Source: Pseudomonas sp. LD120 (GTDB lineage Bacteria; Pseudomonadota; Gammaproteobacteria; Pseudomonadales; Pseudomonadaceae). From it: a stretch of 64,000 bases of DNA. Numbering within the stretch: the first letter of the stretch is position 1; every line of letters starts with the position of its first letter. The stretch spans positions 434,001 to 498,000 of the forward strand of contig NZ_WVHL01000003.1 in NCBI RefSeq assembly GCF_009861525.1, in the 5' to 3' direction. This document shows positions 11,917-19,544 of this stretch, piece after piece. The position numbers and the translations under genes were made by a program. The notes beneath the pieces were generated by a model. The model was not told where the DNA came from and made no database searches. It saw only the letters and a program-made list of their open reading frames with translations.

Positions 11917-11993
11917 GCACTCGTAGCTCAGCTGGATAGAGTACTCGGCTACGAACCGAGCGGTCACAGGTTCGAATCCTGTCGAGTGCACCA
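11917..11993 (+). tRNA. tRNA-Arg(ACG), copy 1
   Basis: A 77-nt cloverleaf: acceptor GCACTCG / CGAGTGC, anticodon ACG at 11951-11953 (A34 normally edited to inosine), T-loop GGTTCGAATCC, encoded CCA. Identical to the second copy 149 bases downstream. Confidence 0.97.
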
Positions 11994-12065
11994 TTTAAGG
12001 GTTAGCTTCAGTAATGTAGATAGCTCGGTTTCAACCAGTTGTGGTCTGGTCTAAAAACACAAAAT

Positions 12066-12142
12066 GCACTCGTAGCTCAGCTGGATAGAGTACTCGGCTA
12101 CGAACCGAGCGGTCACAGGTTCGAATCCTGTCGAGTGCACCA
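12066..12142 (+). tRNA. tRNA-Arg(ACG), copy 2
   Basis: Same 77-nt sequence as copy 1, anticodon ACG at 12100-12102. The spacer between copies differs from the flanks, so only the tRNA unit is duplicated. A strong terminator follows. Confidence 0.97.
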
Positions 12143-12150
12143 TATATCAG

Positions 12151-12180
12151 AAAGCCCGCATCGTAAGATGCGGGCTTTTT
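12151..12180 (+). terminator. Terminator of the tRNA-Arg pair
   Basis: Perfect hairpin AAAGCCCGCATC-GTAA-GATGCGGGCTTTTT beginning eight bases after the CCA end. Confidence 0.9.
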
Positions 12181-12410
12181 GTTTTGTTCGTCATTTATCT
12201 GTCTTTCTTCCAACTCATTTGGCTGGAACGGCCCCGGTCGTTGGTGGTCGAATTTCATATCTGCCGGCCTGCTAATGGATTTTTTCTGCGGGCGTGTGTT
12301 TTCTTTTTCCGCTAGGGCGTCGCAGTTTCATAGGCTCGGGCCCTGCGCAGGTTTGTGCCGCAAGCGCTTGTCTTGTCGTGATTTTTAACGTTTAAAACCG
12401 CCAGGCGGTG

Positions 12411-12555
12411 TATGATTGCGCCCGTCAGCCCCGCCGGGGCTTGTGGAATACCTCCATGGACTTACCCAGTAGTGACTCAGTATCCCGTTTTCACAATCAT
12501 GAACTGACTGATTGATCCTTCCGGCGTGCTCCTCTGCTGGGAGTGGAGTTCGCCT
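12411..12555 (+). promoter_or_regulatory. mgtE promoter and long structured leader
   Basis: A -10-like TATGAT (12411-12416) is followed by a perfect short hairpin AGCCCC-GCC-GGGGCT (12427-12441), which would sit at the 5' end of the mRNA, and about 130 bases of leader. The leader contains a 19-codon open frame (12456-12515). Near the start codon, CTCC (about 12530) can pair with the mgtE ribosome-binding GGGAG (12539-12543). No clear -35 is seen. The stretch 12182-12410 shows no gene. Confidence 0.4.
12456..12515 (+). CDS. Possible leader peptide upstream of mgtE
   Basis: An ATG-to-TGA frame of 19 codons (MDLPSSDSVSRFHNHELTD) ends 40 bases before the mgtE ATG, inside the inferred leader. It is acidic and contains an early proline. 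Translated uORFs of this kind sense Mg2+ upstream of unrelated Mg2+ transporters in enterobacteria (mgtL). The ribosome-binding site is poor, so this is only a candidate. Confidence 0.25.
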   Translation: MDLPSSDSVSRFHNHELTD

Positions 12556-13998
12556 ATGACCGAAGTAGAAGTAAAAAAAACGCAAGAAAGCCTACAAGAC
12601 CGCCTCGCTCAAGTCATTGAGCTGCTGCAGCGCCAGCGAGTGGTCGAAGACCTGACGCATCGTCAGGAAGGCCATCACCATGATCGGGTCGAGAACCTGG
12701 TCCACCGGCAGAACCTCGTCGAATTGCAGCGTAAGCTCGACGATCTGCACTCCGCCGACGTTGCTTACATTCTTGAAGCCTTGCCCCTGGACGAGCGTCT
12801 GACCGTCTGGCAGATGGTCAAGGCCGAGCGTGACGGCGATATCCTCCTCGAAGTATCCGACTCTGTCCGTGAAACCCTGATCGCCGACATGGACGATCAC
12901 GAACTCCTGGCTGCCGCCAAGGAGATGGACGCTGACGAACTTGCTGACCTGGCCCCTGAGCTGCCGCGAGACGTTGTCCACGAGCTGATGGAGGCGCTCG
13001 ATGGCCAGCAGCGTGAGCGGGTTCGCTCAGCGCTGTCCTATGACGAGGAGCAGGTCGGTGCGCTGATGGACTTCGAGATGGTGACCATCCGTGAGGATGT
13101 CAGTCTTGAAGTGGTTTTGCGTTATCTGCGTCGCCTCAAAGAGCTACCTAGCCATACTGACAAGTTGTTCGTGGTCGATTACGACGGTGTGCTGAAAGGC
13201 GTACTACCGATCAAGCGGTTGTTGGTCAATGATCCGGAAAAACAGGTCGCAGAAGTCATGGCCAGCGACCCGGTGAGTTTTCATCCGGACGAAGACGCCT
13301 ACGACGCCGCCCAGGCGTTTGAGCGGTATGACCTGATTTCGGCCCCAGTAGTCGACAAGAACGACAAGCTGATCGGTCGTTTGACCATCGATGAAATGGT
13401 CGACCTGATTCGTGAAGAAAGTGAGACCGAAGTCCTCAACATGGCTGGTCTGCGTGAGGAGGAAGACATCTTCGCCTCAGTGTGGAAGTCACTGCGTAAC
13501 CGTTGGGCTTGGCTGGCGGTCAATCTGGTTACCGCTTTTGTCGCATCCCGTGTGATTGGCTTGTTTGAAGGGTCTATCGAAAAGTTGGTGGCCCTGGCCG
13601 CTTTGATGCCCATTGTCGCGGGCATCGGTGGCAATTCGGGTAACCAGACCATCACCATGATTGTTCGTGCGATGGCTTTGGACCAGGTCAGTACCGGTAA
13701 TACTTCGCGTCTGATGCGCAAGGAGTTGGCGGTAGGCTTGATCAATGGTTTGGTGTGGGGCGGAGTGATCGGCGTCGTGGCCTACATGCTCTACGGGAGC
13801 TGGTCGCTGGGGGTGGTGATGACGGCGGCCATGACCCTCAATCTCTTGCTGGCGGCGCTTATGGGCGTTCTGATCCCGATGACCTTGGCGCGTCTGGGAC
13901 GTGATCCGGCAATGGGAGCCAGTGTGATGATTACCGCGATGACCGACAGTGGTGGTTTTTTCATCTTTCTTGGTCTGGCGACGATCTTCTTGCTCTAA
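12556..13998 (+). CDS. mgtE: Magnesium transporter MgtE
   Basis: A 480-aa Mg2+ channel of the inner membrane. Domains in order: a cytosolic MgtE N superhelical domain (about residues 40-140), a CBS pair (about 145-270; FVVDYDGVLKGVLPIKRLL and PVVDKNDKLIGRLTIDEMVD) and five transmembrane helices (about 300-480). The pore signature PIVAGIGGNSGNQT is intact. The start MTEVEVKKTQ at 12556 follows GGGAGTGGAG; an in-frame codon ten residues upstream is less likely. A hairpin terminator follows. Confidence 0.95.
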   Translation: MTEVEVKKTQESLQDRLAQVIELLQRQRVVEDLTHRQEGHHHDRVENLVHRQNLVELQRKLDDLHSADVAYILEALPLDERLTVWQMVKAERDGDILLEVSDSVRETLIADMDDHELLAAAKEMDADELADLAPELPRDVVHELMEALDGQQRERVRSALSYDEEQVGALMDFEMVTIREDVSLEVVLRYLRRLKELPSHTDKLFVVDYDGVLKGVLPIKRLLVNDPEKQVAEVMASDPVSFHPDEDAYDAAQAFERYDLISAPVVDKNDKLIGRLTIDEMVDLIREESETEVLNMAGLREEEDIFASVWKSLRNRWAWLAVNLVTAFVASRVIGLFEGSIEKLVALAALMPIVAGIGGNSGNQTITMIVRAMALDQVSTGNTSRLMRKELAVGLINGLVWGGVIGVVAYMLYGSWSLGVVMTAAMTLNLLLAALMGVLIPMTLARLGRDPAMGASVMITAMTDSGGFFIFLGLATIFLL

Positions 13999-14028
13999 AG
14001 AGCTCCCAGCTAATGCTTTACATCCCCG

Positions 14029-14060
14029 CGAAGCGCCTATATGGCGCTTCGTTGCTTTTG
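14029..14060 (+). terminator. mgtE terminator
   Basis: CGAAGCGCC-TATAT-GGCGCTTCG stem-loop followed by a T-rich GTTGCTTTTG, about 30 bases after the mgtE stop. Confidence 0.7.
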
Positions 14061-14069
14061 TCTCAGGCA

Positions 14070-14098
14070 AAAAAAAAGCCAGCGGCTGGGCTGGCTTT
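14070..14098 (-). terminator. amrZ terminator
   Basis: AAAGCCAG / CTGGCTTT stem; on the minus strand it is followed by an uninterrupted run of T residues (A run 14069-14077 on plus). It lies just past the amrZ stop and faces the mgtE terminator. Confidence 0.8.
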
Positions 14099-14114
14099 AG
14101 CGTTCGAGATGAAG

Positions 14115-14441
14115 TCAGGTGGCGTCTGCGGCCATTTCAGCGTCGTGGGCGATCAGCGAAACCAAAGCGTTTTGCTGGCGATGTGAAAGTTGACGGAAAC
14201 GTTGAAGCAGTTCGCGTTCATGCAAAGACAGCTCTGGACTGTCCAGGCGCATGCTCAGCTCTTCGCCCAAGGCGCCTTCCTGAATGAGACTCTGTTCCAG
14301 GCGCGCGATGATTTCGGAGTTCATGCTGCGGTGATGATTGCGAGCCACCTCGGCAATGCGTTCACGCATCCCGTCGGGTAGGCGTACGACGAACTTGTCA
14401 GCCGTACGGCTGGAATAAATTGCCTGTTTCAATGGGCGCAT
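14115..14441 (-). CDS. amrZ: Ribbon-helix-helix transcription factor AmrZ (AlgZ)
   Basis: A 108-aa Arc/MetJ-type DNA-binding protein. In pseudomonads it controls alginate, flagella, twitching, cyclic-di-GMP genes and its own promoter. The ribbon-helix-helix core ([40 protein letters not shown], about residues 10-48) matches P. aeruginosa AmrZ almost residue for residue. The tetramerisation tail ([30 protein letters not shown]) is also conserved. The start MRPLKQA is the family start; the ribosome-binding site is weak. Confidence 0.95.
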   Translation of the reverse strand: MRPLKQAIYSSRTADKFVVRLPDGMRERIAEVARNHHRSMNSEIIARLEQSLIQEGALGEELSMRLDSPELSLHERELLQRFRQLSHRQQNALVSLIAHDAEMAADAT

Positions 14442-15371
14442 ATATTTAACCGGTTAGTTCAGGGGAGCGGTTCTCGGAATTGGCCGCGGGCTGTTTTTTA
14501 GGACAAGCCTGATCGCCAAATGTTCAACCTGAATTGCTAAGAGGCCCGCATCATGCCTCAAAGTTGCCAGATCCTTGGCGTCAATTCTGTGACAAATATT
14601 GAACTGGATAAAGGCGTTATGCCAGCACCAATTATCAGAAATGCGGACTGGTTTGAAAAGATCGCTAATCCGCGCTGTTGGCCGCATCCTCCTCTCCAAT
14701 GAAAGTATTAGCGCACTAGCGAAGGTGCATGTTGTGCGGGTGAGTTGTGTAATCCCTGCCTGTTAGAGAATAGTGGCAAATGGCCAATTTGCTAGTGGCG
14801 TCGCACGGAGCAACACCGCATGCCAGGTAGGCTGATTGACTCGATGGGGCCTTCGGGGGCGGCAAGGATAGCTTGATTGATGGCGTCAGGCAGCCTTTAA
14901 ATTCAATGAGTTGTGAGATTGCAAGCGGGTTGGTTACGTGTTCTGCCGTGTTAGCGGGTGAGGGGGGAGAGGGGGTATTGGGCGGGGGGGCGGGCAGCGA
15001 GTGATGTAGGCGATTCCGCTTTGTTCTGGCGGAGCAATGGCCTCGGCTATGGCATTCCATTGCAGATTGATCAGTGATTATCCGATGGTAGGAGGGGGCT
15101 TGTCGATGGCTCAAGAGGGTGTTTTCCTCAAGTGAGAAAGCACTATCTTGATCTAATTCCGATAGTTCTGGTCTTGAGCAAACAGGTGTGCGTCGCCGTT
15201 TACTGCTACGGGCGCGGGAGCGCGTGCACGAAGTCGGTATTACCTTGAAACGCAACGAGCTGCTCAGCAGTGCCGCTTGGTTCGATGATGAGCTGATTGT
15301 GTGTTTGGTTAGTTCCGCAGAGTTGAGCATTACTCTGGAACCAGTGCTGGAGATACTGCGACAGTGCCGTG
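14442..15371. other. 930 bp without a confident gene
   Basis: Contains the amrZ promoter region on its left. Both strands hold only short or low-complexity frames, including a GTG-started 69-codon plus-strand frame (15188-15397) with in-frame stops just upstream and no recognised family. G-rich tracts occur near 14960-15000. I see no RNA gene or repeat here. Confidence 0.5.
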
Positions 15372-15535
15372 TTAGCGCAGCGTCGAATCGAGCTTGATCT
15401 TGCGCCCTGCGAACAATGCCAGCAGGAACAAGCTGAAGAACGAGCCGCAGGCAATCAGCGAAGTGCTGGCAGCAGCCGGGCAGCACATCCGCTGAGCAGT
15501 GTCAGAGCGAACAAGCTTATTGCAGCAGTGGACAT
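15372..15535 (-). pseudogene. Small membrane/lipoprotein frame interrupted by a frameshift
   Basis: An ATG at 15535 with a good AGGAG ribosome-binding site opens MSTAAISLFALTLLSGCAA, which looks like a lipoprotein or signal sequence, but the frame stops after 26 codons (15455). The next frame then reads CGSFFSLFLLALFAGRKIKLD, a hydrophobic segment with a basic end, stopping at 15372. Joined by one frameshift near 15456-15485 these make a plausible protein of about 53 aa with two hydrophobic segments. No family recognised. It could also be two unrelated frames. Confidence 0.35.
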
Positions 15536-15558
15536 AGAGGGCTCCTGATGTCGCGAAC

Positions 15559-15807
15559 TTAAAATACCCAGCTTTCAGTTGGCGTGACGGACGGTTGCGG
15601 CAGGGTCTGTCCTTCGGTCGCCCGGGCAATTACTCCAGGCACTGCCTGGCTGCTGATGACCGCCAGTTGCGGCGTTTGGTGTGGGTTGTGATGGGGGGCG
15701 GTAGCAGGGGTAAGTTCAGCGTTGCCTGCTGGCAGAAAGTGGAAGGCCAGCAATGCGGCGATGGCTGTGGCATTCAACATAAGCAAGGCGCTGTTCATGA
15801 GCATCAT
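15559..15807 (-). CDS. Small hypothetical protein with N-terminal membrane segment
   Basis: An 82-aa frame; the start may instead be the ATG three codons in (MNSALLMLN). Residues 4-26 form a hydrophobic helix ending near LPAGN. The remainder is rich in Pro, Thr, Gln and His with no recognised domain, so an exported or membrane-anchored protein is suggested. The ribosome-binding site is weak. It lies 23 bases upstream of the frameshifted small frame on the same strand, as if the two were once a small operon. Confidence 0.4.
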   Translation of the reverse strand: MMLMNSALLMLNATAIAALLAFHFLPAGNAELTPATAPHHNPHQTPQLAVISSQAVPGVIARATEGQTLPQPSVTPTESWVF

Positions 15808-16086
15808 CTCTGCGGTGTCTTATTCATTGACTAAAGCAGGCCGCGTGCCAGTGGTTTAATAATGCATAAATGCTTTAAAAACAATGGCTTAAATTTTTTA
15901 AGTCCATCTTGTTGATTGCATTTTGCAATGATGGCTTTTTGGGGTGATGCAATTTGCACGAAGTCGTTTTGAGTCCTGCGCCCAGGGCTGGCGTCTTCTG
16001 CAAAAAGCCCTAGGGATGACATGACAAATGCAGCCCTGACCGTTAACATGCACGCCGTCCTTCGCGCCGCCTGGCGCCGCTGTTAA
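15808..16086. other. AT-rich non-coding stretch with paired palindromes
   Basis: Much more AT-rich than its surroundings. It holds TGCA-TTT-TGCA (15917-15927) and TGCA-ATT-TGCA (15948-15958), centred 31 bases apart. No convincing gene; it ends at the tRNA-Arg(CCT). Confidence 0.4.
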
Positions 16087-16163
16087 GTCTCAGTAGCTCA
16101 ATTGGATAGAGCATCCCCCTCCTAAGGGGAAGGTTGGCAGTTCGAACCTGCCCTGGGACACCA
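16087..16163 (+). tRNA. tRNA-Arg(CCT)
   Basis: A 77-nt cloverleaf: acceptor GTCTCAG / CTGGGAC, anticodon CCT at 16121-16123, T-loop AGTTCGAACCT, encoded CCA. It reads AGG codons. It is convergent with the frameshifted gene to its right, whose reading frame runs into the tRNA. Confidence 0.96.
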
Positions 16164-16542
16164 ACTCATTTCCCTTCGTTGCCTCACTGCGTCGCCAGAC
16201 AGAACGCCGGTAATCCGTCCCAGGCGACTCAAGCTCGCCTCGTCGAATGCTTGCCCCAGAGAGTCGGCCCTGAACGCGGCGACCCATTGCTGACGCCTGA
16301 GCACGTAAGCGCGAACGAAGTCATCCCGGTCGTTGAAGCAGTCTTGAGCCCGTTCGGCGTTGTGCAACATGATGCGCCAACCTGTCTGAGGATCGATCCA
16401 GTTCATCAGCATCGTGTAGCGGACAAAAAAAGCACTGCGTACGCAAGCGAGGATCGTTGGTGGTGCTCAGGCCGTGCAGATCAACGCGAAACCACTGCTG
16501 TTCCAGTTCAATGCCGGTGATCACGCCGCTGTTATGCGCCAT
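16122..16542 (-). pseudogene. Conserved-looking gene of unknown function split by a homopolymer frameshift
   Basis: A strong ribosome-binding site (AAAGGGAG) precedes ATG 16542. The first frame reads MAHNSGVITGIELEQQWFRV...RTQCFF. It then meets a run of seven T (seven A at 16425-16431 on plus), after which the adjacent frame continues sensibly: VRYTMLMNWIDPQTGWRIML...LSRLGRITGV. Removing one T joins both into a protein of about 139 aa. The last dozen residues overlap the tRNA-Arg on the opposite strand, so the ancestral stop may differ. No known family recognised. It may be a mutation, a sequencing error or a phase-variable tract. Confidence 0.6.
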
Positions 16543-17069
16543 CGTTGACTCCCTTTGATAATGACCTGCGCATCAGGTGATGCACCGCCTGGCAGGTCGG
16601 TAATTGCTCATTCTCTATAACACCTCCGGTGGGCATGCCGATGCTTCGACACCCAGCTTGCAAGCTCGCGTCTGATGGAGAATTTGGCCCTTGGCCAGGT
16701 CTGTGGGAAACCCTGGCGCGGCAAGTAAAAGACACTTGAGGCGTTGAGGCGCGGCATGCTGTCAGGTGATGTTTCAGAATCCAAGGCGTTGGGGCGAGGG
16801 GAGGGGGATTTTCAGCAGCGTTGCCTGGGCGCTGGCTGATTCTTTCGCGTTCAGGTGGTAAATGCTGCTCGGTCTCTATAAGGGATTGCTGAATCTGGCC
16901 GATAGCTTCGGTGGACACTTGTATTCCCAAGCAGCGGCCCGGAGCATGGGACCGCTGGAAAATGCTTGATGGCCTCTGGCTTGCGGCTATTATTCGCGCG
17001 CCCGAGAGTGGGCTGAGAGGCCGGGCCTCGTGTCTCTGGATTGATTTTCTTACTTGCCTGGAATCTTCG
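16543..17069 (+). promoter_or_regulatory. Upstream region and candidate promoter of the TPR response regulator
   Basis: Some 527 bp without a gene. A sigma-70-like promoter is visible at 16966-16993: TTGATG, a 16-base spacer, TATTAT, about 75 bases before the ATG. I see nothing else distinctive. Confidence 0.4.
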
Positions 17070-18674
17070 ATGCTGGCGTACCACCAAAAGAGCTTTTTGA
17101 TCGTCGATGATTTCTCGGACTTCCGCAGTTCGGTGCGTTCGATGTTGCGTGAGCTGGGCGTCAAGGACGTGGACACCGCGGATACCGGCGAACAGGCTCT
17201 GCGCATGTGCGCGCAAAAGCGCTATGACTTTATCCTTCAGGATTACCACCTGGGTGACGGCAAGAAAAACGGCCAGCAGGTGCTCGAAGACCTGATGCTG
17301 GAAAAACTCATCAGCCATGAAAGCGTGTTCCTCATGGTTACCGCTGAGAGCAGCCAGGCCATGGTGCTCAGTGCCCTGGAGCACGAGCCCGATGCCTATT
17401 TGACCAAGCCTTTCAATCGCTCTGGTCTGGCGCAGCGCTTGGAGCGTCTGCAGCAGCGTAAGAACCTGCTCAAACCCATCCTTCAGGCCCTTGATCGGGG
17501 TAAGCCGGTGGAGGTGCTCAACGCCTGCGTCGCCCTATGCAAGCAAGACCCGCGTTACGCACCGCTGTGCCTGCGTTATCGGGCGGATGCTCTGCGCGAT
17601 ATGCATCAGAATGAGGCCCTTGAGCGCCTGTACAACAGTATTTTGGCCGACCGTCCATTGCCTTGGGCTTATGTCGGATTGGGGCGTCTGTTGTTCAAGC
17701 GTGGGCAGATTGGTGAGGCTAAGTCGGTGTACGAAAAGGCCTTGAAAGCCTTTCCGATGATGCCGGGGCTTTATGACGGGTTAGCTGATGTGCTGGTGGC
17801 TGAAGGCGATACCAAGCGTGCCCAGAGTGTGCTGGAAGAGGCTGTGCGCCTGTCGCCATTGGCGGTTCGGCGTCAGGCCCTGCTGGGCAAGCTGGCCATG
17901 GCTAACGAAGATTTTGACAGCGCTTCCAGAGCCTATCGTCAGGCCGTTTCCCAGGGCGCGCAGTCGCGCTTTAAGGACCCGGAAAGCAATCTTGGTCTGG
18001 CCCATGCGCTGATCAGCAAAGGCAGCGAGAAAGGACTGGATACGCGTACCCGGCTGGAGATCAATCAGACCCTGAGCGCTGTGGCCAAGGAAAATCCCAC
18101 CGATCCGGGGTTGCAGATTCGCGCGCGTTTGATGAAAGCCACCAGTCTGCTGCTCAATGATGCGGAAACCGCGGAAAAGCTCACCGAACAGGCATTGATG
18201 CGCCTGGATGGCATGGAGCAGTTCATGAGTCCCGAGGCGGCGCTGCTGGTGGCCAAGCAACTGCAAATGCTGGGGCAGGCCAATGCAGGTGCGTCGATGT
18301 TGAAAAACTGCGCGGAAATCTACGGCGACGATCCGAAGGTCATGCAGAACATTGCCAAGCTCACCGACGATCCGGCTATTCTCAATGCTTCCAATGCGGC
18401 GGCTGACATTAACCGCCAGGGTGTGCGTAGCTACAAGGCTGGCAACTTGGCCGAAGCCCGGGAATTGTTCCGCAAGGCTCTGGCCATGCAGCCGAAGAAC
18501 ATCAGTATTGCCCTGAACATGGCGCAGTCGCTGTTGCACGGTGCGGATGCCAGTGCCGATGCGGCGCTCCTGGAGGAGTGTCGCGAGTGCCTGAAAATGG
18601 TTGGCATGATGCCCGATAGCGACGTGCGTTATCCGCGTTACCAGAAGCTGAGAAGCAAGGCGTTTGGCGAATGA
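17070..18674 (+). CDS. Response regulator with TPR output domain
   Basis: 534 aa. Residues about 8-130 form a receiver domain: acidic pair in LIVDDFSDFR, phospho-acceptor Asp in FILQDYHLGDG, Thr in MVTAESS and Lys in LTKPFNR. The rest is a long array of tetratricopeptide-like helices (for example PWAYVGLGRLLFKRGQIGEAKSVYEKALKAFP and ADINRQGVRSYKAGNLAEARELFRKALAMQP). There is no DNA-binding or enzymatic domain, so output is probably by protein contact. Start at 17070 (MLAYHQKSFLIVDD) is chosen because the receiver begins at once. Its stop overlaps the next gene (ATGA), so the pair is a two-component system. Stimulus unknown. Confidence 0.88.
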   Translation: MLAYHQKSFLIVDDFSDFRSSVRSMLRELGVKDVDTADTGEQALRMCAQKRYDFILQDYHLGDGKKNGQQVLEDLMLEKLISHESVFLMVTAESSQAMVLSALEHEPDAYLTKPFNRSGLAQRLERLQQRKNLLKPILQALDRGKPVEVLNACVALCKQDPRYAPLCLRYRADALRDMHQNEALERLYNSILADRPLPWAYVGLGRLLFKRGQIGEAKSVYEKALKAFPMMPGLYDGLADVLVAEGDTKRAQSVLEEAVRLSPLAVRRQALLGKLAMANEDFDSASRAYRQAVSQGAQSRFKDPESNLGLAHALISKGSEKGLDTRTRLEINQTLSAVAKENPTDPGLQIRARLMKATSLLLNDAETAEKLTEQALMRLDGMEQFMSPEAALLVAKQLQMLGQANAGASMLKNCAEIYGDDPKVMQNIAKLTDDPAILNASNAAADINRQGVRSYKAGNLAEARELFRKALAMQPKNISIALNMAQSLLHGADASADAALLEECRECLKMVGMMPDSDVRYPRYQKLRSKAFGE

Positions 18675-19360
18675 ACGAACAGCAACAGGCTCTCGACTTT
18701 TCCACGGTGATCGCCTCCACCGTACATGACATGAAGAACTCCCTGGCTATGCTGATGCAGGCCCATGCGCAATGGGTAGCGCGTCTGCCCGAGGCGCAGC
18801 AGACAGCTGAGCAGGGGGTGATCGATTATGAATTTGCCCACCTCAACGGGATGTTGGTGCAACTGCTGGGGCTGTACAAGCTGGGGGTCAATCAGTTGCC
18901 CCTGCAGCCGGCCTATCACGAGTTGGATGACTTCATAGAAGCGCAATTGGTGAGCCATCAGGACGTGTTCAAAAGCCGTGGGATCTTGGCCACCTACGAA
19001 GTTGATCCTTTGAGTCCTCTGGGCTTTTTCGATCGTGAGTTGATCGCCTCGGTACTGGCTAACTGCATCAACAATGCGATTCGTCATGCACGCCATGCGC
19101 TGTTGATCAGCGTCAGTGATGAGGAGGGGCAGGTGGTCCTGTCCATCAATGATGATGGTGACGGTTATCCCCCGGTAATGATCGAACGTCAGGCCGATTA
19201 TGTGCAGGGCATCAATCAAAGCAGTGGCAGCACCGGACTGGGTTTGTACTTCGCTGGACGCATCGCCGAACTGCACCAACGCAATGGTGTAGGCGGGCAC
19301 ACGCAAATCAGCAATGGCGGTCCGTTGGGCGGCGGCTTGTTCAAGCTCTATCTGCCCTGA
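18671..19360 (+). CDS. Soluble sensor histidine kinase partner
   Basis: 229 aa without signal peptide or membrane helix. The phospho-acceptor His is in STVHDMKNSLAML, the N box in LANCINNAIRHA and the G box in SSGSTGLGLYFAGRIAELH. No sensor domain precedes the H box, so input must come from a partner. It overlaps the TPR regulator by four bases (ATGA), which makes that regulator the likely phosphorylation target. Confidence 0.88.
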   Translation: MNEQQQALDFSTVIASTVHDMKNSLAMLMQAHAQWVARLPEAQQTAEQGVIDYEFAHLNGMLVQLLGLYKLGVNQLPLQPAYHELDDFIEAQLVSHQDVFKSRGILATYEVDPLSPLGFFDRELIASVLANCINNAIRHARHALLISVSDEEGQVVLSINDDGDGYPPVMIERQADYVQGINQSSGSTGLGLYFAGRIAELHQRNGVGGHTQISNGGPLGGGLFKLYLP

Positions 19361-19544
19361 AGGGCCCTCCGAGGTTATTCCTGCGACGTGTCCTTGTGGC
19401 GTTATTGGTCTTTTGGTAACGCTCGTTATTGCCGGAAACCGGGGGCTTCGGGATTTTATCTTTGCCTGCTTGAAATTTTGAACGGCTGATGCGTATTTTG
19501 TACGGGTTGCCGTTCGCGGCTCGTATAACAACAAGGATTGAGTC

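Noticed and set aside
12031..12258. Frame containing ...[25 protein letters not shown] opposite the second tRNA-Arg
   Set aside because: It is the antisense reading of a tRNA gene, a common annotation artefact. The minus frame at 16090-16287 over tRNA-Arg(CCT) is rejected for the same reason.
15188..15397. GTG-started 69-codon plus-strand frame (RRRLLLRARERVHEVGITLKRNELLSS...)
   Set aside because: No ribosome-binding site, in-frame stop just upstream, no recognised family, and overlap with the end of the minus-strand small frame. It may be a gene remnant, but I cannot support it.
15831..16049. 72-codon minus-strand frame in the AT-rich gap
   Set aside because: Poor ribosome-binding site and unremarkable composition; the region reads better as regulatory.
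16087..17069. Integrated element at tRNA-Arg(CCT)
   Set aside because: tRNA genes are frequent attachment sites and the neighbouring DNA codes poorly, but there is no integrase, no repeat of the tRNA 3' end and no phage gene.
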